Positions 11,741 to 22,771 of a stretch of 64,000 nt of DNA are shown here, one piece after another. A program made the position numbers and the translations under genes. A model generated the notes under the pieces. The model worked only from the letters and a program-made list of their open reading frames with translations, was not told where the DNA came from and made no database searches. The stretch covers positions 19,849,849 to 19,913,848 of the forward strand of contig NC_135553.1 in NCBI RefSeq assembly GCF_964340395.1, in the 5' to 3' direction. This stretch comes from Glandiceps talaboti (Eukaryota; Hemichordata; Enteropneusta; Spengelidae). Position 1 is the first letter of the stretch; each line of letters opens with the position of its first letter.

Positions 11741-12354
11741 AATATGTTTCTCATTACCCAACCGACCCAAATGTTTAGCTCCGACATCTACTTTTTTATT
11801 ACAAATTTCGGTTTATTACAAATTTCGGCAATTATTACAAATGTCGGTTGTACACAGCACTTTCGCTGGCAAAATAGGCAAGTGTCTGGACTGTCGACGC
11901 CATCTCTACAGTCATGGCAGCGGCGACGACAATTGCTCACAAACAGAGGATTTCTTTCATGACAAAAGTTATTCAAGTAGTGGACTTGAGAACATGCCAA
12001 TTTTGTGGAGATTATGGGAAGGGCTTGTTACCAGGAATCCAATAAAAAGAAGTTAGAGATGAGGAAGAGGAGAGGGAGAGAAACGTGAACAAGATGATTT
12101 TTAAAATTTTTTTTATACTTTTTATAATTAACCGAATGACTCATATAGTTGCTAAGAGAAACATACAAAACAATATGATCACCTTTATGAGACATTTAAA
12201 TCAGTTTGTTTTTTTAACTCTAATGAGTACAATGTACACCATTCCTCACCGGGTTTATCACAGTGTGTACCAGTTCAGTTTTTTTACACTTGTTTGATAT
12301 GGGATGGTGGGCGCACATTCTGTCGGCAATAAACCCGAATAGCCAGGCTGATAG
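11741..12354. other. Possible transposon remnant, unassigned
   Basis: Three direct repeats of TTATTACAAATTTCGG-type sequence (11796-11845) precede two overlapping short frames. The minus frame (11788-12000) is cysteine-rich (CRRRCHDCRD, TCLFCQRKCC) and may be a zinc-binding fragment. Too short to name. Recurs at 51519-52132. Confidence 0.3.
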
Positions 12355-12385
12355 ATGGTCAAACATGGCGGCGGGGAGTGATAAA
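12355..12385 (+). promoter_or_regulatory. YY1-like site
   Basis: TCAAACATGGCGGCGGGG matches the animal YY1 core (ATGGCGGC) well. No exon is recognised beside it. Recurs at 52133-52163. Confidence 0.2.
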
Positions 12386-12939
12386 CGTAATATGAAAGTT
12401 TATAATATATATATGTTATATGTACTTAAATTAGCAAAATAACGTTCTTGCATATAAAGAAAAGAGTTGAAATATAATATTAGGGTAGCTGTGCAAGTTT
12501 TTATGACATCTATCGGGAGATGTCATATTTGAATATATGAACACTGTCAGCCTGCACTTGATTGATTTCTCAGCCGAACTATTCCGAGCAAGAGACGGTG
12601 TAAGCCGGTCATGACGTCGACCGTTCGATTCCACGGGTCACTCAGTCCATCCACCATTGTGTATTATTGTGCCTTTTCAAGTGGTCTTCAATAACTCAAG
12701 ACTACAATAGAGCCAAACATTTGAATGAAGATAAAAAAAGGTAGACAAGCTAAATGGAAAAAGTGACTACGTTTGCCACACACTGTATATTATTTATGTT
12801 ACCATGGTGACAAAGTAACTGGTAATATTCCGACTAATTTACATGATGAGTCAACACTCCTTTTTAGCACTGACCATCGTCTGAGTTAATAACCAGGGGC
12901 TGTATGATTGTAATACGTTGCCAAGTAGATTGACATGTT

Positions 12940-14178
12940 GTTCTACACACATGGAAGACATTCACAATCATTCCAGTTCCAAAGAAGCCCAACCCTAAAC
13001 AGTTAAACGGCGACTACCGGCCGATTACCTTGACATCAATTTTGTGCAAGTGTATGGGGAGTATTGTTATGAATTGAGTTATTGCTTTGTGAGGTAGTTA
13101 ACAAGTTAGATCTCTTTCAGTTTGCGTATAAAGCCCACAGGGGTGTAGGGGATGCATCTATTACACTATCTTAATTGTACAGCATTTAGAACGTTAGAAT
13201 TCGTACGTACGTACGGATTCGTTTTGATAGACTTCTCCAGCGCATTTAATACTATACAGTTATACGTTCTATTAAAGCATTTGATTGAGTTAAATGTTAA
13301 TTCTAACTTAGTTCTTTGGATCCGCGACTTTCTTAAGGATAGACCTCAGCGGGTTTGCGTTAATGGTTATATGTCTGATGAAATAATTGTACTGAACGTT
13401 GTTGCTCCCCAAGGTTGGGTGTATCACCCACATTTATACTGATCACATGAGATGCAATACTGCAATAAGTTGTCTGTTTAAATTTGCCGATGACATGGCA
13501 CTTATTGGTCTATTACTTGATGAAGACTCTTTAGTTGATTATTTTTGTAATATTCACATTTTAAATAATTGGTGTAAAGACAGCTTTTTCGAAATGAATG
13601 TTGCAAAAATAAAAGAATTGGTTGTAGCACACAAAGTAATTTATCATTTCACGCCTGTATCAATGAATGACGATCGATTCTGTCGAAGTTGTTACTAGTT
13701 TCAAATACATTGGGTCAATTCTTGATGGCAAGCTCTCTTTCGCCGAAAACACAGTCTCTATCGCGAAAAAAGGCTCAACAGAGACTGTATCTCCTTATTA
13801 GGACATTAAAGTCATTTGATGTCAATCAGAATGTGCTGCAATTGGTATATAGGTCTATCATTGAAAGTGTTTTGACTTTCAATGTAATCCTTGTTGGTAT
13901 GGTAACTTCACAGTTAAAAACAGGAGTAAACTCAACCGAATTGTAAACACAGCAGAGAAGATCATTGACTGTCGTCAAGTTACATTGGCATGTCACTATC
14001 ACAAGGCAGTTAACAGGAAAGCTCGCTCTTAGAAAATTGTCAATGACCATGTGCAACCCTTCCACAGATCTTTTGATAAACTCCCATCTGGATGTCTTTG
14101 TTTTGTAAATTGACGTTTGAGCCTAAAGACAAATTTCCGCATTCGTATATGGATAATAAAGTTAGTGAATTGAATTGA
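12940..14178 (+). mobile_element. Decayed LINE, reverse-transcriptase half and 3' end
   Basis: Across several frames the plus strand reads RT blocks in order: NGDYRPITLTSILCK (about 13000), VLIDFSSAFNTIQ (13220), LVLWIRDFLKDRPQRVCVNG, KFADDMALIG (catalytic-type ADD, 13480), KYIGSILDGKLSF and KKAQQRLYLL. This is the order of a Jockey/CR1-group non-LTR RT. The 3' end (AATAAAGTTAGTGAATTGAA) is typical of such LINEs. Frameshifts and stops make it inactive, and the endonuclease half is missing. Related to the copy at 35050. Confidence 0.9.
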
Positions 14179-15006
14179 AGATACCTGGGCACTTCGTCAT
14201 AAGCTCTGCTAATTCAATCCATCATCGAGTGTTTCCACGACGCGACAATCGGAAAGTTCACGTCCAAATGAATTTGAAAATGCGCTAGAGAAGTCGACGT
14301 TGTTATGCTTGGTTCTGTTTGAAGCAGGGACGTGTTCTGTGAGGTCTGTCATGATCAACTCAGGTCAAAAGTATCCATGATAATTAAACTGTGTTTTGAA
14401 CGTATATGTAGTAAATATATGCAGAAATGAGAACATGTATGTTAAGGCAGGCGCAAACAAAATCGCAAAAGAAATTTTAAAAAGGCAAATAGTTGCTTTG
14501 AAAAATAAAGTAAGTTTACCTCATTTTCTTGGTTTCCTCTTGTCACCGTCTTCAGTACAAATACAAATAACAAATAGGTAATTCGCACTTGGTTGTATAG
14601 TTACCTATACGCATGCGTTACGATTTATTCCCGCCCACATTGAGAGACACATTCTCCGATTGGTCGATTGTAAAGACTATATACGTTTGTAAAGAAACTA
14701 CTTAGATAGTAATAACCCACGGAATGTTTCTTGACATCCGTCGCTAAAAAAAATTAACTTCGATGAACTGTAGATTTATATGTAAGAAATTTAGCTGTTG
14801 CTCATGACCTGATTATGTTGTGTTCTCAGTAATAACGGGAAGAAAGTATTGCGAGGTTTTGGTACACGTTTTCAGCCAAGTTTTGCAAAAACTCCTCAAA
14901 TGTTTCGTTTGCGTGTTTTGATTAACGACAACCCGTCTATGTCGGATATTTGGACAATTTATACAAATATTACAACGTTGTGTGTTCTGATAATGGTCTG
15001 TTGGTA
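14179..15006. other. Unassigned; includes a lone strong donor and promoter-type motifs
   Basis: An open stretch ending ALKNK meets a consensus donor AAA|GTAAGT at 14508. About 100 bp on lie ACGCATGCGT (NRF1-like), CCCGCCCA and GATTGGTC. No gene can be built from them. The same applies to 53957-54784. Confidence 0.25.
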
Positions 15007-15077
15007 CCTTTGAATTCACGTTATTTTACGAGCGAAGACACTCCTCTTGAGCTCGTAAAATAACGTGAATTTAAAGG
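15007..15077. repeat. 71-bp hairpin
   Basis: The 27-bp arms CCTTTGAATTCACGTTATTT.. and ..AAATAACGTGAATTTAAAGG pair with one mismatch around 17 bp. No flanking direct repeat was found. Recurs at 54785-54855. Confidence 0.8.
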
Positions 15078-15227
15078 ACAAATGCAAGTGTAATAAAAAT
15101 ACAGCTGTGAAGATATATTGCAGACTAAGGGTCGGTATATGTCTTTGCAACTTGAAATAAATAAATAAAGGAATGATATGCCTGAATGAAACAGTTGTGT
15201 AGATGTTGATAACAGTGGATATGTGGA

Positions 15228-15565
15228 GTCGTGATGGATGAGTGGTTAGAGTGACCGGCTTGGAATCTACATGGTGCAGGTTCAAGCCCTCTTGCTGCCT
15301 ACTGTTTGCTTCTGTGACTAAAGTCTTTGGGCAAGATTGGTGCCTCAGTCAACCCAGCTGTATCATTGGGGACCTGGTAGGATGTAGGTTATAATATAAA
15401 GGCTTTAATCCCATCCGCTTAAATGGCTGCAATGAATTGTATGCTCCCCGGGGAGTTAAGGAAGACTAAAGAGCCGTTGTACCCGTCTGATCCGAGCCAG
15501 AGGTAATAATTGTACATTGAGCACGGCGTGGGAAAGTGCTATATAAGAACCCAATATTATTATGT
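15228..15565 (+). mobile_element. tRNA-derived SINE
   Basis: The head looks like a tRNA-Ser/Leu: a GATGAGTGGTTAGAG A-box region at 15236-15250 and GGTTCAAGCC as B box at 15279-15288. A 250-bp body follows, with a tail AAGTGCTATATAAGAACCCA and ATTATT. It matches the reverse SINE at 19994-20327 along its length. No poly(A) tail or clear target-site repeat was identified. Confidence 0.85.
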
Positions 15566-15934
15566 TTTTTATACAAAGTAAGACCATGTCTTTACAACTT
15601 GAAATCAATAAAGGGACAATATACGATGTCTTTACAACTTGAAATCAATAAAAGGACGTCGACAATGTAATGACCTTGCCCTATTTAGAGGTTACAAATT
15701 AAACCTATGCAATGTCCAGTGACCATTTCGTCTCTGTTTATGTCTCTGTCAACGTTCAAATCCTAACGACATAATATATTACAAGTTTAAAAATGTCGAG
15801 AAAATCCCCAAATATGCAGCCGCCAATCAAATGTTCTAACAATGCCAGAAGATAATTCTAATGTAACAGTATATTTATAAATATCACAGCCAACGAATGG
15901 TATGTTGTCTACTGTTGCCATTGCCATCTGAATA

Positions 15935-16063
15935 GAAGTGACAATCAACGTCGATGATGGGTGTAACCCTGCCTGTAGTGACACTACCAGAACTTGCACT
16001 AACAATGGTGAATGGATTGGAAGAATTCCAACTTATATCAAAGTAGCACATATGATGTACTAA
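15935..16063 (+). pseudogene. Decayed CCP exon relic on the plus strand
   Basis: The frame from 15935 reads EVTINVDDGCNPACSDTTRT and continues CTNNGEWIGRIPTYIK before a stop at 16061-16063. It closely matches the second CCP domain of the minus-strand exon (EVTINCDDGYNP..., NGEWTGTLPTCIK) in both peptide and DNA, but in the opposite orientation. Two of the structural cysteines have become Val and Tyr, and an in-frame stop lies just upstream, so it cannot encode an intact CCP fold. It marks a paralogous CCP gene that once ran on this strand. The terminal exons at 18074 and 19100 lie on the same strand downstream and may be remnants or survivors of that gene. Confidence 0.65.
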
Positions 16064-16082
16064 TCTTTGCTGTTCTTTATAG

Positions 16083-16254
16083 TGTCACAATTTCGTTTGC
16101 AATACTGAGAATATGTTTTTACGCACCTGAAACATATAGTCTTGGTCATTGCTTTCTATATTATCCCATAGACCCTACGTCTATGCTTATCCCAAGGAAT
16201 TAATCTACGAATTACGTAATGCTCCGAGTATGATTCCACAAATTTGAGCCGCAG
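16083..16254 (+). pseudogene. Possible decayed membrane/juxtamembrane exon
   Basis: An acceptor-like TTCTTTATAG precedes 16083 and a strong donor GCAG|GTGAGT follows 16254. One frame is hydrophobic at first (VTISFAILRICFYAPE), as a transmembrane segment could be. The last 35 bases read CSEYDSTNLSR in phase 2, which would join in frame to the PPxY exon at 18074. The two frames differ and stops intervene. A 19-bp palindrome with near-perfect 7-bp flanking repeats interrupts the stretch at 16167-16185. If this was an exon it is broken. Recurs at 55861-56032. Confidence 0.25.
16167..16185. mobile_element. Micro-palindromic insertion, CATAGAC family, 19 bp
   Basis: CATAGACCCTACGTCTATG, the shortest member seen. 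Flanks ATTATCC (16160) and CTTATCC (16186) match at six of seven positions. It lies inside the possible decayed exon at 16083-16254. Recurs at 55945-55963. Confidence 0.65.
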
Positions 16255-17149
16255 GTGAGTATATACTTATCATAGTAGTGCGTAGATTCGTACACAGAGC
16301 TTTATGGCGTAAGTTATTATAGATTACGAGTGAGTTTATCTTTGTCTTATTATTATTTTCCAAGTAATGTCCTATAATATGTTTTGTTTGCTTTCCATTA
16401 TTGTGCATTATTATATAGGTATAATAGAGTCTATATCAGTTCTCGTACTTAAAATAGCACATACACACACCTACACAGTCATGTTCCAATTGTCACTGAG
16501 TTAAACTTGTTCTTTCCAGAACCACTTACATAAAACATGGACAGACAGAAAGGAGCCGGTTATCGTCAAATATTTCAAAAAATAACCCCAAAATAAAGAA
16601 TTTCCCGATGATTAAAAAGATTAGATTATCACATGCCTATAACAAATAAACCGGAAAAAAACTATGCAAAGCTGTTGAATATTGTTGAACAACGGGTGAA
16701 TTGCACATGAAACAATGCAGTTATATCAAAGTTGATATATAATAGTTACTGCTTCGACTTATTTATTGTAGGCGTGAATTGAAGTGAACTTTCGAAAGTA
16801 GTAGACAACAAAATATATTCTATCATAGCATGCGCTCGGAAAGATGTTGTCGTTGAACAAAAAATATGTATTAATCGTATACCATGATAATCCAAGGTTA
16901 TGACAACCTGTGTCTATGTCACTGGTTCTGGAGAACTTATTTTCCAAATCACCATTATGATTGGCGATAAGTCACCTTAGGTCAATCGTACATTACTAAG
17001 CTAGACTTAATTTTTATTTTAAATTGTTATAAATATTACCTGTATGAAATAAGCATGTAATATTATGCACTTAATTGCCTGTTTCGAATTTGTACTCTTT
17101 AAAAAACGATTATATCCTCGAGCTCGTAGTGTGCGTATGTGTACACATG

Positions 17150-17352
17150 TGTGTGTGTATGTATGTAGAATGTATGTATGTATGTATGTATGTATGTATG
17201 TATGTATGTATGTATGTATGTATGTATGTATGTATGTATGTATGTATGCATGCATGCATGTATGTGTATGTGTGCGTTTGTTTGTTTGTGTATGGTTTTT
17301 AGTAATTAAGCTATATTTTAAGAACACAAACTTCCTATGAAGGCAGTTGGCC

Positions 17353-17412
<60 letters not shown>

Positions 17413-17612
17413 GTATGTATGTATGTATGTATGTATGTATGTATGTATGTATGTATGTATGTATGTACATTGTATGTATGTATGTATGTATGTATGTATG
17501 TATGTATGTATGTATGTATGTATGTGTGTATGTGTGTATGTGTGTATGTGTGTGTGTATGCATGCATGTATGCATGCATGCATGCATGCATGTATATATG
17601 TGTGTATGTATG

Positions 17613-17646
<34 letters not shown>

Positions 17647-17745
17647 TGTATGTATGTATGTATGTATGTATGTATGTATGTATGCATGTGTATGTATGTA
17701 TGTATGTATGTATGTATGTATGTATGTATGTATGTATGCATGCAT
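17150..17745. repeat. Long (TATG)n array with GCATGC and GTGT variants
   Basis: Nearly 600 bp, interrupted once at 17290-17353 by a fragment of the AT-rich repeat. Long open frames of alternating HTYI or CMYV through it are artefacts of the repeat. Recurs at 56928-57523. Confidence 0.96.
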
Positions 17746-18073
17746 ATCTGCCTGCCTCTGTGTGTCTGTGTGATGCCCTATAGTGTATCCACTATACCAA
17801 CCAATCAACTAATCAATCCGATCATTTAATGCATATATCAATGAAACAATACAAAAGGTATATATTTCTTTTCTTACGTAGTTTCTCTCCAAAGTCTTCC
17901 ATAAAAACAAATGATGACGATTTCAATTTCATATTTTGGTCGTGGCCCATATTAACAACATATTTCACCCACCATTTTATTGTGTCCAACTACTCGTATT
18001 GTGTGAATAATTTATACCATACTGTAATTGTGTACATATAAATACAAATTACTTTTTTCTCTCTGTTTCCCAG

Positions 18074-18269
18074 TATCTACTACCCGGAGTCTGAACACGA
18101 TTTGTCAAACAGGAATGAAATACCACCCTCTTACGTCACAGTTATCAGTGACAATGTACATTCCGACAGTGAAGGTAGTTCATATCATGAGGACCGTAAT
18201 AAACTTCCGCCAGCATATGAAGAAGTTGCATCTCCACATTTGGAAATCAGCAATATGCTAATGAGTTGA
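18074..18269 (+). CDS. Terminal coding exon A, cytoplasmic-type tail with two PPxY motifs
   Basis: A strong acceptor (pyrimidine tract, then TTTCCCAG|) precedes 18074. The phase-2 frame then runs 64 codons to TGA at 18267-18269. The peptide begins IYYPESEHDLSNRNEIPPSY, includes ISDNVHSDSEGSSYHED and LPPAYEEV, and ends EISNMLMS. It is hydrophilic, acidic and rich in Ser and Tyr, as in the cytoplasmic tail of a membrane protein. PPSY and PPAY fit PPxY, the motif bound by WW domains of Nedd4-family ubiquitin ligases; the partner here is inferred. An AATAAA at 18542 could serve polyadenylation. The upstream exon is uncertain; the donor at 16254 has the compatible phase. Exon B 1,026 bp downstream differs by three amino acids. 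Confidence 0.6.
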
Positions 18270-18911
18270 AAATCTTGATAATATCTATTCATTTTCCATC
18301 AAAATTTCTTTGGAATTTTTATCAACTTATTTGCGTTGTACATTGCTCATTGAATCATGTCGTGTCATCTATTGCTTAGTTTTCAGGAGCCCACAGCATA
18401 TATGTATATAGAATTCACGAGATGTTGTAATGGTAAAAACTTTGAGCTTGGAATTAAAAGAGTAGACATTACAAATTCACACTAAAGAGTTACCGCAAAG
18501 TTAGCATTTCAGCAACATTTCTTGACTCAAACTGCATACACAATAAACAGTCGCAGTGCTACGTTTAAATTCGAAAGAACACCCATCTCCCATCGAGGAA
18601 ATTAGGCATATAGTCACGTAGTGATACACATGTTTCTGTCCAAAACATAAATATATAAAGTAGGACAAATGTGACCAAATCTTGTGCGCAAACATGAAAT
18701 ACAAACCAATCCTGTCACATGTGATTGAAAGTACTACTTTCAGAACCAGTTTCCTTGATAAAAAAGTTCTTAACATCATTTCAGGTACCACTGCCGTATA
18801 TGAAAGTTTGCTATCTATCCCTTTTGAAATAAATGAAATTTGGAGATCATCTTGTTTTCAAGCAAATTGACACACACATACACATACATATATACATACA
18901 TACATATACAT

Positions 18912-18955
18912 ACATAATAATGTTGGTTTCTTATATAGCGCTTTCCCACTCCGTG
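18912..18955 (-). mobile_element. SINE tail fragment at the nested duplication breakpoint
   Basis: The last 44 bp of the reverse SINE (complement of AAAGCGCTATATAAGAAACC) end abruptly at the unit A/B junction, showing where the 1.03-kb duplication broke. Recurs at 58690-58733. Confidence 0.85.
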
Positions 18956-19099
18956 CATATTTTGGTCGTGGCCCATATTAACAACATATTTCACCCACCA
19001 TTTTATTGTGTCCAACTACTCGTATTGTGTGAATAATTTATACCATACTATAAATGTGTACATATAAATACAAATTACTTTTTTCTCTCTGTTTCCCAG

Positions 19100-19295
19100 T
19101 ACCTACTACCCGGAGTCTGAACACGATTTGTCAAACAGGAATGAAATACCACCCTCTTACGACACAGTTATCAGTGACAATGTACATTCCGACAGTGAAG
19201 GTAGTTCATATCATGAGGACCGTAATGAACTTCCGCCAGCATATGAAGAAGTTGCATCTCCACATTTGGAAATCAGCAATATGCTAATGAGTTGA
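19100..19295 (+). CDS. Terminal coding exon B, duplicated PPxY tail
   Basis: This is the tandem duplicate of exon A with the same acceptor, phase 2 and TGA stop. It differs at three codons, all amino-acid changing: I to T at the first full codon, V to D after PPSY, and K to E before LPPAY. Both PPxY motifs are kept. With exon A it forms a pair of mutually substitutable last exons. Which is used, or whether either is expressed, cannot be told from sequence. Its 3' flank runs into an (ACAT)n array and a reverse SINE. Confidence 0.58.
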
Positions 19296-19905
19296 AAATC
19301 TTGATAATATCTATTCATTTTCCATCAAAATTTCTTTGGAATTTTTATCAACTTATTTGCGTTGTACTTTGCTCATTGAATCATGTCGTGTCACCTATTG
19401 CTTAGTTTTCAGGCGCCCACAACATATATGTATATAGAATTCACGAGATGTTGTAATGGTAAAAACTTTGAGCTTGGAATTAAAAGAGTAGACATTACAA
19501 ATTCACACTAAAGAGTTACCGCAAAGTTAGCATTTCAGCAACAAAAACCGTATTTCTTGACTCAAACTGCATACACAATAAACAGTCGCAGTGCTACGTT
19601 TAAATTCGAAAGAACACCCATCTCCCATCGAGGACATTAGGCATATAGTCACGTAGTGATACACATGTTTCTGTCCAAAACATAAATATATAAAGTAGGA
19701 CAAATGTGACCAAATCTTGTGCGCAAACATGAAATACAAACCAATCCTGTCACATGTGATTGAAAGTACTACTTTCAGAACCAGTTTCCTTGATAAAAAA
19801 GTTCTTAACATCATTTCAGGTACCACTGCCGTATATGAAAGTTTGCTATCTATCCCTTTTGAAATAAATGAAATTTGGAGATCATCTTGTTTTCAAGCAA
19901 ATTGA

Positions 19906-19955
19906 CACACACATACACATACATACATGCATACATACATACATACATACATACA

Positions 19956-19987
<32 letters not shown>

Positions 19988-19990
19988 CAT
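19906..19990. repeat. (ACAT)n microsatellite
   Basis: Lies at the 3' end of the reverse SINE; much shorter in unit A (18875-18915). Recurs at 59684-59768. Confidence 0.95.
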
Positions 19991-19993
19991 ACA

Positions 19994-20327
19994 TAATAAT
20001 GTTGGTTTCTTATATAGCGCTTTCCCACTCCGTGCTCAAAGCGCTTTACAATTATTACCCCTGGCTCGGATCAGAACAGCACAACGGCCCTTTAGTCTTC
20101 CTCAACTCCCCGGGGAGCATACAATCCATTGCAGCCATTTAAGCGCATAGGATTAAAGCCTTCACATTGCAACCTACATCCTACCAGGTCCCCAGTTATA
20201 CAGCTGGTTTGACTGAGGCACTGTCGTGGTTTAAATCTTGCCCAAGGATTTTAGCCACTCAGAAACAAACAGCAGGCAGCGACGGGGCTCGAACCTGCAA
20301 CCTGTAGATAGATTCCAAGCCGGTCAC
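19994..20327 (-). mobile_element. tRNA-derived SINE, reverse, head lost to a microsatellite
   Basis: On the minus strand it reads from GTGACCGGCTTGGAATCT, through an intact B box GGTTCGAGCC, to the GCGCTATATAAGAAACCAAC tail. The first 25 or so bases, including the A box, are missing, and an (ACAT)n array begins exactly there. The other end also meets an (ACAT)n array. Loss of the A box should prevent Pol III transcription. Confidence 0.85.
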
Positions 20328-20467
20328 ATACATACATACATACATACATACATACATACATACATACATACATACGTACATAAATACATCCATCCATCCA
20401 TCCATCCATCCACACACACACACACACACACATACATACACACACATACATACATACATACATACAT

Positions 20468-20502
<35 letters not shown>

Positions 20503-20608
20503 TATTCATACATTCATACATACATACATACATACATACATACATACATACATACATACATACATACATACATACATACATACATACATACATGCATACA
20601 TACATGCA

Positions 20609-20640
<32 letters not shown>

Positions 20641-20735
20641 CACACATACATACATACATACATACATACATACATACATACATACATACATACATACATA
20701 CATACATACACATGACTCCACAATATACATACACA
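20328..20735. repeat. Long compound (ACAT)n array
   Basis: ACAT units with CATC and CA segments, starting exactly where the SINE head is lost and ending in two copies of ACACATGACTCCACAAT. Recurs at 60106-60513. Confidence 0.95.
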
Positions 20736-21449
20736 TGACTCCACAATTAACTGAGTTCGTACACCATCATTTTTTATTAAGCCAAGCTTAAGGTTACTCA
20801 GAAATCGGGCTCAGATCGTAGACTAATTTGTAGCAGTTTCCATTATGTCCACCCCAAATCCAGTTCAAAATTAATTCTTGTCTAGATATCTATTCCAGCC
20901 CGAGTTCTAGTTCTTCCTTAGTGTTTATTATGCATTCATTGTATCGGTATTTGCTATGTAATAAAAACATGTCACTCCAATGACTAAAGTGGCTATTAAT
21001 CTTTAGTAAAAATTATTTTAACAATTATATTGAAATAAAAGAAATGATAATTAACCTTATAACAATATCATTTTTATCATTTTTTACACAAAATGTTTAA
21101 GAAAATTTAAACTGAAATCATTATAGCTTTAACTTTTTTTATGCATATTTCAAGCAAACAAAAGTATGATGTAAATTATGGAAACGTTTTACCTTTCTCC
21201 TACAAATCACAGAGTATCTCTATGAAGTGTTATGCTATCTGTTGCTTTCAATAGGAAACTTACAATCCAGACTGAGCATGCTCAGATGCAAAGGACCATG
21301 AGATTATCTGTGGTTATTGTTATGCCTAATCTGGATTACTGATGAATTAACCTCCCACAATGATCAGAGTTACTATGAATTGGTTATTTGTGGTTACAAA
21401 CAGTGTAACAATATTTTTTACAATAATAATTAATTAGTATTCGTTATCA
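20736..21449. other. Nothing recognised
   Basis: Very AT-rich; short frames only. The same applies to 60514-61227, and in general to 21561-22771 and 22875-23132 with their right copies. Confidence 0.5.
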
Positions 21450-21560
21450 CATTTCCCATGATGCAACATTCAACATGGCGGGTTTACAAGTCCCCTATTG
21501 GCTATGGAATGCTGAAACTTTACCATATATAACAGAATGCATAGTGATCACACAACGGGT
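21450..21560 (+). promoter_or_regulatory. Promoter-like motif cluster
   Basis: Within 110 bp lie TTCCCATGATGCA, CAACATGGCGGG (YY1-type), an inverted CCAAT box (ATTGG) and ACCATATATAACAG (TATA-like). This combination resembles animal core promoters reading rightward, but no first exon with a convincing frame follows. Recurs at 61228-61338. Confidence 0.3.
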
Positions 21561-22771
21561 TTTTACGCACAAATACGTTGAAGTCCCAGAATCCTCCTGG
21601 AATCAGATTTACTTTGAACAGTTTAGATAACTGAATTCTAGTTATAAAATACATTTTTAAATTTCAAGGTAGATTTTATATTACTACAAATTATTTCATA
21701 ACGGTAATGTTAACAAGATAACACCTGAAGCTGTATCAAATCTATATTTCACACAATTAATATCAACACCTAAACAACGAAACATATTAACATTGAATAT
21801 TTTTCTTGGTTCCCTTTACTTTTCTCCATTCATCCGATGAAATGGCTAATGAACTAAGGGCCTTACTATTACGGGTCACTAGCTAGACGAATGGTGACCA
21901 AAGCCTTAGGTCAAGAGTACTCCAGCTGAATGAAGACAAATATTTGGAAATAACATCATTATTCCTTATGGGAAAATAGGGAAATTGGCAATTTGGAATG
22001 AAATCATTTGATTGATATTTAAAGCATCATCGAACCAGTGACGTCGTTGACACAGGTTTTCGTTTTGTGTGCAACGATTATTGTATACAATCCATACTTT
22101 CTGTTCGACGATAATAACGTGTGCATAGTATAATTGACTAATTGACTAATAGTATAATTGATTATATCATTAGTAATGCATAGCGTTCAAATTTATCTTA
22201 GCCAGGTTATATTTCAAAGGGATAATATAATGACCTCTCGCCCCTTTTCCACAACTTTATCTGAAATATGAAAAAGAGAATATGTCAGTATGAATATAAA
22301 AAAAAACACTTTTCAGGTATAAGCTGTACATGTAGCAAACATTGAGCGAGAGTTTGAAAAGGAAGACATATCAATAATCTATTTTTGATTTTAGAATCAT
22401 TCTTAATTGGAATATTATTCGGCAAAACTTTGTAAAAGTTTCACTACTTAAACTTAAAGAGGAACGCGCGCCATTCGAGGAAATTAACGCATTTTCGAAA
22501 AATTCGGATTCTAGGTTTTGCGACCACTGTTAGGACAATGGATGTGAAGCAACTCCAATTTGGTTTCATTTGTCAAGTTAACGCCAAATATATAGGATGA
22601 AACATTATGCATAAAATTACTCTCCAGAACCAAAATTAAAAAGAAATTATTAATTCCTAATGTGGTGTTCCATTTACGTTACACACATCGTCAAACATAC
22701 ATTGTTGTCAGTGTCTCTAAAATGTGATTGTGAACAATTACGTACATTTGTGTATTTGTGTCCCCTTTCAG

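Larger units (their letters stand above)
17930..18955 (+). repeat. Nested 1.03-kb tandem duplication, unit A
   Basis: The unit starts in the intron (ATATTTTGGTCGTGGCCC) and ends inside the 3' part of a reverse SINE (tail fragment at 18912-18955). It contains exon A. It differs from unit B at roughly one base per hundred and lacks a 9-bp insertion (AAAAACCGT) present in unit B near 19541. Recurs at 57708-58733. Confidence 0.92.
18956..19990 (+). repeat. Nested 1.03-kb tandem duplication, unit B
   Basis: Second unit, carrying exon B. Its right edge continues into the complete reverse SINE at 19994, so the duplication breakpoint fell inside that SINE. Recurs at 58734-59768. Confidence 0.92.

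Noticed and set aside
12500-12527. ATGACATCT..AGATGTCAT palindrome as a micro-insertion
   Set aside because: No 7-bp direct repeat flanks it.
15228-15300. A functional tRNA-Ser/Leu gene
   Set aside because: A and B boxes are present, but the tRNA-like head is degenerate and continues into a SINE body shared with 19994-20327.
17019-17829. Open frames of up to 240 codons reading HTYIHTYI or CMYVCMYV
   Set aside because: They are the translation of a tetranucleotide repeat that is stop-free in several frames on both strands; no start context, domain or splice evidence.
20238-20746. 166- and 140-codon frames through the ACAT array
   Set aside because: Same repeat artefact; the non-repeat N-terminal part is SINE sequence.
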